A DNA stretch of 64,000 bases from Microbacterium sp. VKM Ac-2870 (GTDB lineage: Bacteria; Actinomycetota; Actinomycetes; Actinomycetales; Microbacteriaceae). The stretch spans positions 620,001 to 684,000 of the forward strand of contig NZ_JADKSH010000003.1 in the NCBI RefSeq assembly GCF_015350795.1. Reading direction: 5' to 3'. Made by a program: the position numbers and the translations under genes. Positions 33,842 to 43,784 of this stretch are shown here, in pieces. The notes under the pieces were generated by a model that worked only from the letters and a program-made list of their open reading frames with translations, was not told the origin of the DNA and did no database searches. Position 1 is the stretch's first letter. Every line of letters begins with the position of its first letter.

Positions 33842-35173
33842 TCAGGCCTCGAGCTTCTCGATGCGGCCGACCAGCCCCGCTCGCCGCGGCGAGCGCACCG
33901 GCAGCATCTCCAGGGCCAGGCGCAGCACGTCCACGTCGGCGGTGCCGTCTTCCGTGTCGGCGTAGGCGAGCAGCACGTCGACGGATGCCTCGGTCATCAG
34001 CGCGTCGCGCAGGGCCAACCGCACCGAATCGCGGAACTCCTCCACCCCGGGCGCAACCGAGTCGGGCAGCACCCGTCCGCGATACGCGGCGAGGGCGACC
34101 CGGTGGGCCCCGCGGCCGAGCAGCGCCACGACCTGATGCGCATCGGTGTGCAGTTCGGTGGTGAGGCGGTACGGGCGGGATGCCGGGACCAGCTGTGGCG
34201 CCACCCGCTCGAGCACTTTTCGCAGGCGCACGAGTTCGGGGCGGAGGGTTCCTTCCGCGTCGTCCTCGCCGTAGACGAGGTGCCCGAGCCGCTCGGCCGA
34301 AAGGCCCTGGCGGTGCACGGCGAGCATGAGGAGGATCTCGGCGTGGCGGGCGGACAGCTCCGTGACGGTGGCGCTGTCGGGTCCGGCGACATCGAGGAGG
34401 GCCCGATCGCGCCCGAGCACCCGCAGCATCGTGGTCGCCGTTCGCGGGGCCGGCGCCGGCCTGCGCAGCCGACTCGGTGCGGGAGCCTGGGCGCGCGCCC
34501 GCAGTCGACTCACGAGCAGCTCACCCTCGACGGCGCGCGCGGTGGCATCCACGAGCAGCTGAGCCTGCGGCGTCGCGGCGTCGCTGTCGCCGGTCACGTC
34601 GATCACGCCCAGCACGCGGCGCGTCTCGGGGTCGTAGACGGGCGCCGCGGTGCACGACCAGGGCTGCACCAGCCGGTTGTAGTGCTCGGCGCCGTGGATC
34701 TGCACCGACCGGCCGAGGGCGAGCGCGGTACCGGGAGCGGAGGTGCCTACCGCCTGCTCCGACCAGTTGGCGCCCGCGACGAAGCCCATGTCGCCCGTCA
34801 GGCTGCGCACCCGCCGGTCGCCCTCGACCCAGAGCAGGCGCCCGACCGCATCACCGACGGCGACCACGACCCCGGTATCGATGCCGGCGCCGCCCGGAAG
34901 AAGCAGCGATCGGATCATGTCCATGGCTCCGGCCAACGGATGCTCACGCCGGTACGCGTCGAGCTCTTCCTCACTGAGGTCGAGGGGCGGCAGGGCTTCG
35001 GCTCCGACGAGATGCGCCAGCGAGCGGCGCCACGAATCCTGCACCAGCGGACGGATCTGACCGAGTCGCGGGTCGCTCACGTTGCCGACCACGAGCTCCT
35101 CGTGCGCGCGCTCGATCAGCAGGCGCGATGTCTCGGGCGAGACCTCGCGGCGCGATGACCACGGCGAGGGCAC
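33842..35173 (-). CDS. GAF-domain regulator with SARP-like winged helix
   Basis: 443 residues. The N-terminal half resembles the sensory part of AcoR-type activators: VQDSWRRSLAHLVG, then a GAF domain (DTGVVVAVGDAVGRLLWVEGDRRVRSLTG, GANWSEQAVGTSAPGTALALG). No sigma-54 AAA+ domain follows. Instead residues 270-390 (LSARHAEILLMLAVHRQGLSAERLGHLVYG, TLRPELVRLRKVLERV, SRPYRLTTELHTDAHQVVALL) look like the winged helix plus helical repeat of SARP/BTAD regulators. GTG start with ggag 5 nt upstream. A likely target is the aldehyde dehydrogenase gene 4 kb away; that is inference. Confidence 0.8.
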   Translation of the reverse strand: MPSPWSSRREVSPETSRLLIERAHEELVVGNVSDPRLGQIRPLVQDSWRRSLAHLVGAEALPPLDLSEEELDAYRREHPLAGAMDMIRSLLLPGGAGIDTGVVVAVGDAVGRLLWVEGDRRVRSLTGDMGFVAGANWSEQAVGTSAPGTALALGRSVQIHGAEHYNRLVQPWSCTAAPVYDPETRRVLGVIDVTGDSDAATPQAQLLVDATARAVEGELLVSRLRARAQAPAPSRLRRPAPAPRTATTMLRVLGRDRALLDVAGPDSATVTELSARHAEILLMLAVHRQGLSAERLGHLVYGEDDAEGTLRPELVRLRKVLERVAPQLVPASRPYRLTTELHTDAHQVVALLGRGAHRVALAAYRGRVLPDSVAPGVEEFRDSVRLALRDALMTEASVDVLLAYADTEDGTADVDVLRLALEMLPVRSPRRAGLVGRIEKLEA

Positions 35174-35247
35174 GGCGACTCCGTTCGACGATGAGGAGGT
35201 GCCGTCAGTCTAGGTCGCGAGCCGCAGCAACAACAGGCGAGACCGAG

Positions 35248-36687
35248 TCAGCGGGTCGACCACCAGGCGCGGAGGCGCTGCTCGGCGGCATCCGGGCCGA
35301 TGGGGCCCTCGTCGAGGCGCAGCTCCAGGAGGAAGCGGTAGGCCTCACCGACCTCGCGCCCCGGACCGATGCCCAGGATCTCCTGGATGCGGTTTCCATC
35401 GAGCTCGGGACGGATCGCGTCGAGCTCTTCCTGAGCGGCGAGCTCGTCGATGCGCCACTCGATGTCGTCGTACGCACGGCGCAGGCGGGTCGCCTTCTTC
35501 GCATTGCGTGTGGTCACGTCGGCACGGGTGAGGATGTGCAGGCGCTCGAGCTGGTCGCCCGCGTCGCGCACGTATCGACGCACGGCCGAGTCGGTCCACG
35601 CGCCTTCCGCGTAGCCGAAGAATCGCAGGTGCTGCTCGATCAGCTGGGTCACCGCCGCGATCGTGTCACCGTCGAAGCGCAGCGCCTGCAGCCGCTTGCG
35701 CGCCAGGCGCGCGCCCTTGACGTCGTGGTGGTGAAAGCTCACCGCGCCGCCCGGCTCGAGCCGGCGCGTCGACGGCTTGCCGATGTCGTGCAGCAGCGCG
35801 GCAAGGCGCAGAGTGGTGTCGGGCTCGGCACCCGGATGCCGCGCGTGCTCCAGTTCGATGGCCTGCCGCAGCACGGTCAGCGAGTGCTCGTAGACGTCTT
35901 TGTGGTGGTGGTGCTCGTCGACCTCGAGGCGCAGCGCGGGCACCTCGGGCAGGATCTCGCCCATCAGGCCCGTCTCGACGAGGATCCGGATGCCGCGCAC
36001 AGGGTCGTCGGTGGCCAGCAGTTTCACGAGCTCGGCCTGCACCCGCTCCGGGCTGACGATCTCGATCGTCGAACGCAGCCGCTGCATCGCCTCGAGCGTG
36101 GCGGGCGCGACCTCGAATTCGAGCTGACTGCAGAACCGCGCGGCCCGCAGCATGCGCAGCGGGTCGTCGCCGAAGCTCACGTCGGGGTCTCCGGGCGTGC
36201 GCAGTACGCCCGCGATGAGGTCTTCGACGCCGCCCGTCGGGTCGACCAGGGCCGGCACGGGCAGACGCAGCGCCATGGCGCCGACGGTGAAGTCGCGCCG
36301 TGCGAGGTCGTCTTCGAGACGATCGCCGAACGCGACGGTGGGCTTGCGCGTCACACCGTCGTAGCTGTCGGCGCGGTAGGTGGTGATCTCGACCTGCTCC
36401 GAGGTGCCTCCGGGGCCGGGGACCTTCGCCCCGATCGTGCCGAACGCGCGCCCGATGTCCCACGTCGCCGTCGCGAGCGGTTTGACGATGCGCAGGATGT
36501 CGTCGGGCCGCGCGTTGGTGGTGAGGTCGAGGTCGTGAGTCGGTCTGCCCAGCAGCGCGTCGCGCACGGGACCGCCGACGATCGCCAGCTCGAACCCGGC
36601 CTGAGCGAAGGCCGCGCCGAGGGTCGCCATGATCGGCGAGGTCGCGAGAGACCCCAGCCGGTCGAGGCCTTCGGCCATGTTGAGCAT
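35248..36687 (-). CDS. cca: CCA tRNA nucleotidyltransferase / PcnA-type
   Basis: 479 residues. The class II nucleotidyltransferase head has VGGPVRDALLGRPTHDLDLTTNA and the RRDFTVGAMA and DDPLRMLRAARF motifs. The C-terminal HD domain contains LLHDIGKPSTR and HHHDVKGARLA. It adds CCA to tRNA 3' ends, and the HD part can remove 2'-phosphates or cyclic phosphates. Length and layout match the actinobacterial enzyme that sits near murJ and the origin. One of the window's two tRNAs (Ala) does not encode CCA, consistent with need for it. Confidence 0.94.
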   Translation of the reverse strand: MLNMAEGLDRLGSLATSPIMATLGAAFAQAGFELAIVGGPVRDALLGRPTHDLDLTTNARPDDILRIVKPLATATWDIGRAFGTIGAKVPGPGGTSEQVEITTYRADSYDGVTRKPTVAFGDRLEDDLARRDFTVGAMALRLPVPALVDPTGGVEDLIAGVLRTPGDPDVSFGDDPLRMLRAARFCSQLEFEVAPATLEAMQRLRSTIEIVSPERVQAELVKLLATDDPVRGIRILVETGLMGEILPEVPALRLEVDEHHHHKDVYEHSLTVLRQAIELEHARHPGAEPDTTLRLAALLHDIGKPSTRRLEPGGAVSFHHHDVKGARLARKRLQALRFDGDTIAAVTQLIEQHLRFFGYAEGAWTDSAVRRYVRDAGDQLERLHILTRADVTTRNAKKATRLRRAYDDIEWRIDELAAQEELDAIRPELDGNRIQEILGIGPGREVGEAYRFLLELRLDEGPIGPDAAEQRLRAWWSTR

Positions 36688-36726
36688 GATCTCCAGCCTA
36701 CCGGCGCGCCCTCGCCGCCCCCGGGG

Positions 36727-38274
36727 TCACGCCAGGCGGAGCATCCCGGTGAACACGAGTTCCCGCACCCGCGGCAGCAGGTCGGCGCGGAGCGCAGCGG
36801 CATCCACCTCGAGAAGCTGCGCGATCGCATCGGAGAGCTGACCCACAGTGAGTTCTCCATCGGAAGCGCCCACGAGGGCCGCGAGGGCCGGATCGACCTC
36901 CACGGTGCGCGCGAGCCCACCACCCTGGCGCAGCTCGATCACACTCGGATCTTCCACCCCGGGCAGGTGGTGTCGGGCCTCGGTGACGTCGTCCGACACG
37001 ATCGTTCGCGCCGCCGCGAGGCTGGCGTCGTCACGCTGTTCCAGCGCATCGAAGGCCGCGAGAGCTCCGGCCAGGTGTGCACCGAGGGGGGCGTCCCGGT
37101 CGGGCAGCGGATGGGTGATGCGCTCGTAGCGCGCGAGGGCGGCGACGCCTGAGGCGGGTCGCCGCAGCAGCAGGTACCCGAAGCCGATCGCCTCGACGCC
37201 GCGGGCGGCGAAGTCATCCAGCCAGGCGTCGACGAGGGCGGCGTACCCGGGGGTGCCCGGGGCGGTGCCCCCGTCGCGCACCCACAGCTCGGCGTACGCG
37301 AGGGGGTCGAGGCGCTCGCGCTCGATCACCCATGCCTCCAGAGGAACCGGGGATGCCGCGACCCACCCGCGCACCCGCTGCAGTCCGTCTTCGCCGCCGC
37401 GGTACTCCCAGTTGCCGAGCAGTTGCGCCGTCCCGCCCGGGGCGAGCACATCGCCCACACCGCGGACGAACGCCGCGACCAGGTCGTCACCGGCGTACCC
37501 GGCGTCGCGGTACTCGTATTCGGGAACGCCGGCCACGCGCGGCGTGATGACGAACGGCGGGTTGGAGATCACGCGATCGAACTGCTCGCCGGCAACAGGG
37601 TCGAACAGGCTGCCGTGCCGGGTCTGGATCCCCTCGATCCCGTTCAGCAACGCGTTCATCCGCGTGAAGGCGAGCGCGCGCTCCGACACGTCGGTGGCGA
37701 CCAGGGATGCCGCGGCACCCGCCGCACCCGCTCGGTACGCCCGGATCGCCTGGATGCCGCACCCGGTGCCGACATCGAGAACCCGTCGCGCGGGGGTGTC
37801 GAGCTGGAGCCCGGCCAGGGTCAACGACGCCCCGCCGACACCGAGAACGTGGTCGGTGGGCAGCGGGCCGCCGAGCGCAGCCTCGTCGAGATCGCTGGCG
37901 AACCACCACTGTGCGGTGCCGCGGGCATCGACGACGTCCTGCGGGCGTAGCAGTGCCAGCGGGACCACGCTCCCGGCGTCGAGGCGGGCGATGCCGATCG
38001 CCACCAGTCCGTCAGCACCCACGGTCGGCAACGCTCGGTCCACATGTTCCCGCGGCGTGGCGACACCCAGGAAGAACAGGCGGGCGAGCGTGGCCGGGGC
38101 ATCATCCCGCCCGGCGAGCGCGGCAAGAGCAGGGCCGTGCAGGCCGTGGCCGACGGCGTCGTCCGCGATCGGGCCCCACACCTCTCGCACCGCATCGGCC
38201 GTATAGCCGGCAGAGGTCAGATCCCGGCGGAGATCCGCCACGATCACGGAATCGGGATGAAGAGGGTGCGCCAC
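36727..38274 (-). CDS. Class I methyltransferase (HemK/RlmG-like, NPPF motif)
   Basis: 515 residues. A variable N-terminal domain of about 150 residues precedes a Rossmann methyltransferase with RRVLDVGTGCGIQAIRA (SAM site) and DRVISNPPFVITPR. The NPPF motif is typical of enzymes methylating planar nitrogens in RNA bases or Gln side chains. A C-terminal domain of about 190 residues contains a winged-helix-like region. This architecture is common in Actinobacteria near the cca-murJ cluster, and the substrate is unknown. GTG start. It diverges from the DUF6049 gene. Confidence 0.88.
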   Translation of the reverse strand: MAHPLHPDSVIVADLRRDLTSAGYTADAVREVWGPIADDAVGHGLHGPALAALAGRDDAPATLARLFFLGVATPREHVDRALPTVGADGLVAIGIARLDAGSVVPLALLRPQDVVDARGTAQWWFASDLDEAALGGPLPTDHVLGVGGASLTLAGLQLDTPARRVLDVGTGCGIQAIRAYRAGAAGAAASLVATDVSERALAFTRMNALLNGIEGIQTRHGSLFDPVAGEQFDRVISNPPFVITPRVAGVPEYEYRDAGYAGDDLVAAFVRGVGDVLAPGGTAQLLGNWEYRGGEDGLQRVRGWVAASPVPLEAWVIERERLDPLAYAELWVRDGGTAPGTPGYAALVDAWLDDFAARGVEAIGFGYLLLRRPASGVAALARYERITHPLPDRDAPLGAHLAGALAAFDALEQRDDASLAAARTIVSDDVTEARHHLPGVEDPSVIELRQGGGLARTVEVDPALAALVGASDGELTVGQLSDAIAQLLEVDAAALRADLLPRVRELVFTGMLRLA

Positions 38275-38439
38275 AGCATCCCATCCTCACGCACCCGGAG
38301 ACCGAGCCGCCACCGTTCCGCCACCGATCCAGACCCGGATCACGGTGATCGCGGCCCGTCACGGGTGCCGCACAGCGCCGTGACCCTAGAATCGCAGCTG
38401 ATCGTGCGGTCAGGGATCGCACAGGAGCCGATTCCCGCC

Positions 38440-40638
38440 ATGACTTTGCCTTCTTCCGCTGTCGCGCGCCGAACTCCCGACATTGCTCGGGTCGGGCGTC
38501 GCGGCGTCGCACGCTGGCGGACGCTGATCGCCCTCGCTCTCGCCGCCGTCGTGGGGTTTCCCGCGACCGCGGCGATCGGCGCCACCGATGCTCCGGCGGC
38601 TTCCAGCAGCCTGAGCGTCGCGGTCGCTCCCGGAGGCAACGGGGTCATCACGGCGCCGGTGTTCTCTGTGACCTTCTCGGTCAGCAATTCGGGCGACGCA
38701 CCGGCACCGGGCGGCCCGGTGAGTATCGCCCTGACGCGCACGGCGCTGGCCACGAGCGCCGATGTCTCTGCCTGGCTGTCGTCGAACACCCGCGCAGAGA
38801 CCGAGGTGGCCAACACCACGGTGACCACCGTCGCCGCACGCGGAACATCCACGGCCGCGGCCGCGGTCGATCTGGCCGCCGTCGGCGCCGCGAGCCTGGC
38901 CCCCGGTGCGTATCCGCTGAGCGCCGCGTTCTCCTCAGCGCAAGGCGACCTGGTCGCCCACACCGTCATCGTGGTTCCGGATGCCGCGGCATCCACGGGC
39001 GGGGTGGGCGTGGTCGTTCCGATCACCGCGCCGCCCACGACAACCGGGCTGTTGACGGTCGACGACCTGAAGACGCTCACCGCCTCCGACGGCGCGCTGC
39101 GCACACAGCTGAACGCGGTGACCGGCACCTCCGCCATCCTCGCGGTCGATCCTGCGATCCCCGCGGCCATTCGCGTGCTCGGCACCGCTGCCCCGGCCTC
39201 GGCGCAGCAATGGCTCGCCGATCTGTTGGCGCTGCCCAACACCCGCTTCGCCCTGCAGTTCGGCGATGCCGACCTGGCGACTTCGGTCGCCGCGGGCGCC
39301 GGAGCACCGGTGTCGGTGCCCTCGCTGGACTCTTACATGTCGGCGCGGAACTTCCCCTCGACCCCCGCTGCCTCGGGCGCGGCCCCGACGTCATCGATCT
39401 CCGATAGCGGGTCGGCCACCCCGACCGGCGCCGCCACCCCGACACCGTCCGGGCGCACGCTGCCCACCCTGGCGGAGCTGCTCGACATCGGCACCGCCCG
39501 GGCGAATGTGTTCTGGCCGGCGACCGGATCGGCGACCGCAGCGCTGGTCACCGCTCTGAGCACGGCGAACTCCGACGGCGCGCAACCCGTCACCCTGATC
39601 GCCTCGAGCGCGGTCTCCGCCGGGTCGGGTGGGCACGCGGATGCCGCCGGCGCGGGTCTGCTCGTCTACGACGACGGTGCCTCCGCGGCGCTGCGCTCGG
39701 CCTCGTTGGCCTCCGACAGCGTCCGCCAGGGGGCGAGCATCGCGGCGGCATCCGCCTACGCCAGCTTCGCCACGCGTGCGGCGGGAGCCAACAGCCCGCT
39801 GCTCGTGGTCATCGATCGTGCCAGCGGACGGTCGGCCACGGGCCTGCGCACGGCGATCGCGGCGGCATCCACCCTCTCGGGTCGGTCAGCAGTGGACCTC
39901 GACGCGCTTCTGGCCGCACCCGCGGCCGCGGTGACGGTCACCGGCGGATCGGCGCCGGACGACGGTCGCGTGAGTGCCGTGCAGGGGCTGCTCGACGACG
40001 AGTCGCGGCTGTCGTCGTTCGCGACGATGCTGGCCGACCCCACGGTGCTGACCGCGCCGGAGCGTGCCGGCATCCTGCAGCTGCTCGGCAACGTGTGGCT
40101 GGGCGCGCCCGACCAGTTCGCGACCGCGGTGTCCGACCACCACGATGCGACGACGAAGACGCTGGATGCCGTGGCCATCGTGCCGCCCAGCGACATCACG
40201 CTGCTCGCCAGCTCGGCGCCGCTGACCTTCTCGGTGCGAAACGACCTGCCGTGGCCGGTCACGCTGACCCTGAACGCCAGCCCGAACGACCCGCGCCTGA
40301 TCATTCAGAAGTCCACTGCGGTCTCGGCACGGGCCGAGCAGAGCACGCGCGTGCAAGTGCCCGTACAAGCGCGGGTCGGCAGCGGCGAATCGACGCTGGA
40401 GCTGCAGCTGCGCAGCTCGACGGGAGCGGCGATCGGACCCGATGTGCGCGTCGCGGTCACGGTGCGCGCCGAGTGGGAATCGATCGGGATCGTCCTGATG
40501 TCGGTGCTCATCGGCGCCATGCTCGTCTTCGGCGTCATCCGCACCGTTCGTCGCCTGCGGCGGCGTTCGCGCGCGCGAGCCGAGACTCACGAAGACCCGA
40601 ACGCGGCGCCCCGCGGAGAAGAGGATGCCGATGGCTAG
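38440..40638 (+). CDS. DUF6049 family secreted/membrane protein
   Basis: 732 residues. A signal sequence (RTLIALALAAVVGFPATAAIG, about 29-50) is followed by an Ala/Ser-rich extracellular region with an IPAAIRVLG-type central domain and an Ig-like C-terminal part (PLTFSVRNDLPWPVTLTLNASPNDPRL), then one membrane span (SIGIVLMSVLIGAMLVFGVI) and a basic cytoplasmic tail. The same protein type (Rv3909 in Mycobacterium tuberculosis) sits before murJ in many Actinobacteria, so a cell-envelope role linked to lipid II export is likely but unproven. It overlaps murJ by 8 nt. No NUDIX gene intervenes upstream. Confidence 0.88.
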   Translation: MTLPSSAVARRTPDIARVGRRGVARWRTLIALALAAVVGFPATAAIGATDAPAASSSLSVAVAPGGNGVITAPVFSVTFSVSNSGDAPAPGGPVSIALTRTALATSADVSAWLSSNTRAETEVANTTVTTVAARGTSTAAAAVDLAAVGAASLAPGAYPLSAAFSSAQGDLVAHTVIVVPDAAASTGGVGVVVPITAPPTTTGLLTVDDLKTLTASDGALRTQLNAVTGTSAILAVDPAIPAAIRVLGTAAPASAQQWLADLLALPNTRFALQFGDADLATSVAAGAGAPVSVPSLDSYMSARNFPSTPAASGAAPTSSISDSGSATPTGAATPTPSGRTLPTLAELLDIGTARANVFWPATGSATAALVTALSTANSDGAQPVTLIASSAVSAGSGGHADAAGAGLLVYDDGASAALRSASLASDSVRQGASIAAASAYASFATRAAGANSPLLVVIDRASGRSATGLRTAIAAASTLSGRSAVDLDALLAAPAAAVTVTGGSAPDDGRVSAVQGLLDDESRLSSFATMLADPTVLTAPERAGILQLLGNVWLGAPDQFATAVSDHHDATTKTLDAVAIVPPSDITLLASSAPLTFSVRNDLPWPVTLTLNASPNDPRLIIQKSTAVSARAEQSTRVQVPVQARVGSGESTLELQLRSSTGAAIGPDVRVAVTVRAEWESIGIVLMSVLIGAMLVFGVIRTVRRLRRRSRARAETHEDPNAAPRGEEDADG

Positions 40639-42241
40639 TCTCGGTCGCGCGAGCGCCATCATCGGTGCCGGCACATTGTTCTCCCGCGTCACCGGTCTGT
40701 TGCGCTCGGTGGTCCTCGTCGCCGTCATCGGCTCATTCGGCAGCAAGGCGGCCGACGCCTTCAGTGTCGCGGCGATGCTGCCCACGAACGTGTACGAGCT
40801 GCTCGCCGCGGGCGTGATCACCGGCATCCTCGTGCCGCAGATCGTCAAAGCCGCCGCGCACAGCGACGGTGGGTCGCGCTACGTGTCCAAGCTGCTCACG
40901 CTGGGCGCGGTCGTGCTCGTCGCCGCGACCGCCCTCATGATGGCGCTCGCACCCGTCCTGATCTGGCTGTACGCCGCGTCGTGGGGGCCGGAGCAGAAGT
41001 CCCTCGCCACCGCGTTCGCCTACTGGCTGCTGCCGCAGCTGCTCTTCTACGGACTTTTCGCCCTGCTCGGCGAAGTGCTCAACGCGCGCAAGGTGTTCGG
41101 GCCCTACAGCTGGGCACCGACGGTCAACAACATCGTCTCGATCGCCGGCTTCGGCATCTTCCTCGTGGTCTTCGGTGGCCCGTTCACCGCGATCACCGAC
41201 TGGAATCCCGGGATGATCGCGCTGCTCGGCGGCACGGCCACGCTGGGCATCGCTCTGCAGACGATCGTGCTCCTGTTCTTCTGGAAGCGCACCCGTCTGC
41301 ACATCCGGCCCGACTTCGGTTGGCGCGGCATCGGTCTGCGGCACATCGGCACCCTCGCCTGGTGGACCTTCCTCGCCGTCGTCGTCGGACAGCTCGCCGG
41401 CATCGTGCAGTCTCAGGTCGTCACCCAGGCATCGGGCGAGGCGAGCGTATCGGTGCTGGTGTACGCCTGGCTGATCTTCATGCTGCCGCACTCGATCGTC
41501 GCGATCTCGATCTCCACGACGTACTTCACCCGCCTGGCCGAGGAGATCGCCGCCGGCAGAATGGACCGCGTCGGCCCGAACCTCGACGAATCCATCCGTG
41601 CGATCGCGCTGTTCGGCTTCGGATTCACGGCCGCGATCGCCGCGGCATCCGTCCCGCTCTCCCGGGTCTTCACGACCGATACCGAGGGCGCGGTCGCGAT
41701 GGCGTGGGTGCTCTGCGGGTATCTCACCGCCCTCGTGCCGTTCGGGGTGCTCGTGATCATCCGACGCGCGTTCTTCGCCTTCCAAGACACCCGCACGCCA
41801 TTCGTCTTCTCGTTCGTGCAAGCCGGCCTGGCCGCTGTCGGCGCCGTCATCGCCGTGGTGGCCGTCTGGCTCGGGATGCTGCCGCTGGGCTTCCTCGCCG
41901 CCGCCGTCGCGCTCACGCAGTCACTGTCGACGTACGTCCAGCTGCCCGTCGCGTTGCGCCTGCTGCGGCGGCACACCGACACGACCGCCCTGCACAAGAC
42001 CTGGCGAGCACTCGGACGCTTCGCCGTGGCGGCCCTTCCCGCTTTCGCCGCCGGCTGGGTGGTCTTCCTGCTCACCGGTGGCGCCGGCGGTTGGGCGGCG
42101 AGCGACCGCCTGCTGGGCGCGGTCGGCGGCGGCCTGATCGGCGGGGCGGCGCTCGTCGTCTACATCGCCGCGCTCGCGCTGCTGCGTGCCCCCGAACTCG
42201 CCATCGCCGGACGACTCGTGCGCCGCATCGCCGGGCGCTGA
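40631..42241 (+). CDS. murJ: Lipid II flippase MurJ (MviN)
   Basis: 536 residues with about 14 membrane helices. The start ASLGRASAIIGAGTLFSRVTGLLRSVVLVAVIGS and ADAFSVAAMLPTNVYELLAAGVITGILVPQIV are diagnostic for MurJ, the peptidoglycan precursor flippase. Compared with mycobacterial MviN it lacks the C-terminal pseudokinase domain. ATG 40631 (gagg 6 nt upstream) is preferred to ATG 40625, which lies too close to the ribosome site. It is translationally coupled to DUF6049. Confidence 0.95.
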   Translation: MASLGRASAIIGAGTLFSRVTGLLRSVVLVAVIGSFGSKAADAFSVAAMLPTNVYELLAAGVITGILVPQIVKAAAHSDGGSRYVSKLLTLGAVVLVAATALMMALAPVLIWLYAASWGPEQKSLATAFAYWLLPQLLFYGLFALLGEVLNARKVFGPYSWAPTVNNIVSIAGFGIFLVVFGGPFTAITDWNPGMIALLGGTATLGIALQTIVLLFFWKRTRLHIRPDFGWRGIGLRHIGTLAWWTFLAVVVGQLAGIVQSQVVTQASGEASVSVLVYAWLIFMLPHSIVAISISTTYFTRLAEEIAAGRMDRVGPNLDESIRAIALFGFGFTAAIAAASVPLSRVFTTDTEGAVAMAWVLCGYLTALVPFGVLVIIRRAFFAFQDTRTPFVFSFVQAGLAAVGAVIAVVAVWLGMLPLGFLAAAVALTQSLSTYVQLPVALRLLRRHTDTTALHKTWRALGRFAVAALPAFAAGWVVFLLTGGAGGWAASDRLLGAVGGGLIGGAALVVYIAALALLRAPELAIAGRLVRRIAGR

Positions 42242-42358
42242 GCACCCGGGCCGCGTCGCGGCATCCGCGCGTGATCAGCGAGGGTGGAATGCCCCACGGT
42301 TAGCATTGGTTGCACGCACTGGAGCCCGACAGGGGCTCGTGCGGAAAGGGAAGAGCAC

Positions 42359-43339
42359 GTGCGACAGGTCATCATCATCGGTTCCGGCCCGGCCGGATTC
42401 ACCGCTGCCATCTACGCAGCCCGGGCGAACCTTTCCCCCCTGCTGATCGCCAGCTCGGTCGAAGCCGGCGGCGAGCTCATGAACACCACCGAGGTGGAGA
42501 ACTTCCCCGGATTCCCCGAGGGCATCATGGGACCCGACCTGATGGCGAAGATGCAGGAGCAGGCCGAGAAGTTCGGCACCGAGGTGCTCTACGACGATGT
42601 CGTTTCGCTCGATCTCACCGGCGACACCAAGAAGGTGAAGCTGGGCAGCGGCGCGGAGCACGAGGCCGAGAGCCTGATCTTCGCGACCGGTTCCGCGCCC
42701 CGCAAGATGGGCATCGAGGGCGAATCACGCCTCTCCGGCCACGGCGTCTCGTACTGCGCGACCTGTGACGGGTTCTTCTTCCGTGAGCAGGCGATCGCCG
42801 TCGTCGGCGGCGGCGACTCCGCGATGGAAGAGGCGACGTTCCTCACCAAGTTCGCATCGAAGGTCTACGTCATCCACCGCCGCGACGAACTCCGCGCGTC
42901 CAAGATCATGCAGGAGCGTGCGTTCGCGAACGAGAAGATCGAGTTCGTCTGGAACAGCGAAGTCGCCGACGTTCTCGGTGGTGACGCGGTGACCGGGCTG
43001 CTCCTGCGCAACACCGTCGACGGGTCTACCCGCGAGCTCGCCGTGACCGGGGTGTTCGTGGCGATCGGCAACGACCCCCGCACGCACCTCGTGCACGATT
43101 CGCTGACCCTGACCGAGCACGGCACCGTGTGGGTCGACGGACGCTCGTCGCGCACGTCCGTCGCCGGCGTCTTCGCAGCGGGCGACGTGGTCGACCCCAT
43201 CTACCGCCAGGCGGTCACGGCCGCCGGTAGCGGCACGACCGCGGCACTCGACGTGGAGCACTACCTCGCCGCCCGCGGCGACGCCGGAGCCCCGGAGGCC
43301 AGTGCCTCCGAGATCGACGGACTCGACGACGCGGCCTGA
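42359..43339 (+). CDS. trxB: Thioredoxin-disulfide reductase
   Basis: 326 residues. FAD site IIIGSGPAGFTAAIYAARANL, redox pair in YCATCDGFFF, NADPH site VVGGGDSAMEEATFL and C-terminal FAD motif VAGVFAAGDVVDPIYRQAVTAAGSG. It passes electrons from NADPH to the thioredoxin encoded next. GTG start at 42359 with ggaaaggga upstream. About 15 extra C-terminal residues are Ala/Ser-rich. Position between murJ and trxA matches the conserved origin block. Confidence 0.96.
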   Translation: MRQVIIIGSGPAGFTAAIYAARANLSPLLIASSVEAGGELMNTTEVENFPGFPEGIMGPDLMAKMQEQAEKFGTEVLYDDVVSLDLTGDTKKVKLGSGAEHEAESLIFATGSAPRKMGIEGESRLSGHGVSYCATCDGFFFREQAIAVVGGGDSAMEEATFLTKFASKVYVIHRRDELRASKIMQERAFANEKIEFVWNSEVADVLGGDAVTGLLLRNTVDGSTRELAVTGVFVAIGNDPRTHLVHDSLTLTEHGTVWVDGRSSRTSVAGVFAAGDVVDPIYRQAVTAAGSGTTAALDVEHYLAARGDAGAPEASASEIDGLDDAA

Positions 43340-43444
43340 GCGCCCCGCAGTCAGCGTTCGATCACCCCGCGGGAACATCTGCGGCATCCATCGCGTTCAC
43401 ATCACAGAGCCGTACGATGGCGGCTCGCAACGAAGGAGACAGAC

Positions 43445-43768
43445 ATGACCGCCAAGGCCACAAGCGAGAGCACCTGGCAGCAGGACGTCCTCGACGCTGA
43501 TGGACCCGTGCTGGTCGACTTCTGGGCCGCGTGGTGCGGTCCGTGCCGCATGGTCGGACCCATCCTCGACGAGATCCAGTCCGAGAACAGCGACAAGATC
43601 ACGGTCCTGAAGCTGAACGTCGACGAGAACCCGAACCTCGCCATGGAGTACCAGATCACCTCCATCCCCGCGATGAAGGTCTTCAACAAGGGTCAGGTCG
43701 AGAAGACGATCGTCGGCGCCAAGCCGAAGTTCGCTCTCGAGCAGGACCTCGCCAGCTACCTCGGCTGA
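43445..43768 (+). CDS. trxA: Thioredoxin
   Basis: 107 residues with active site WAAWCGPCRMVGP (Cys pair about 33 and 36), the cis-Pro in ITSIPAMKVF, and usual length. Ribosome site gaaggag is 6 nt before ATG. A 105-nt gap separates it from trxB, so it may have its own promoter. Confidence 0.97.
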   Translation: MTAKATSESTWQQDVLDADGPVLVDFWAAWCGPCRMVGPILDEIQSENSDKITVLKLNVDENPNLAMEYQITSIPAMKVFNKGQVEKTIVGAKPKFALEQDLASYLG

Positions 43769-43784
43769 CCGACACACGTCACCA

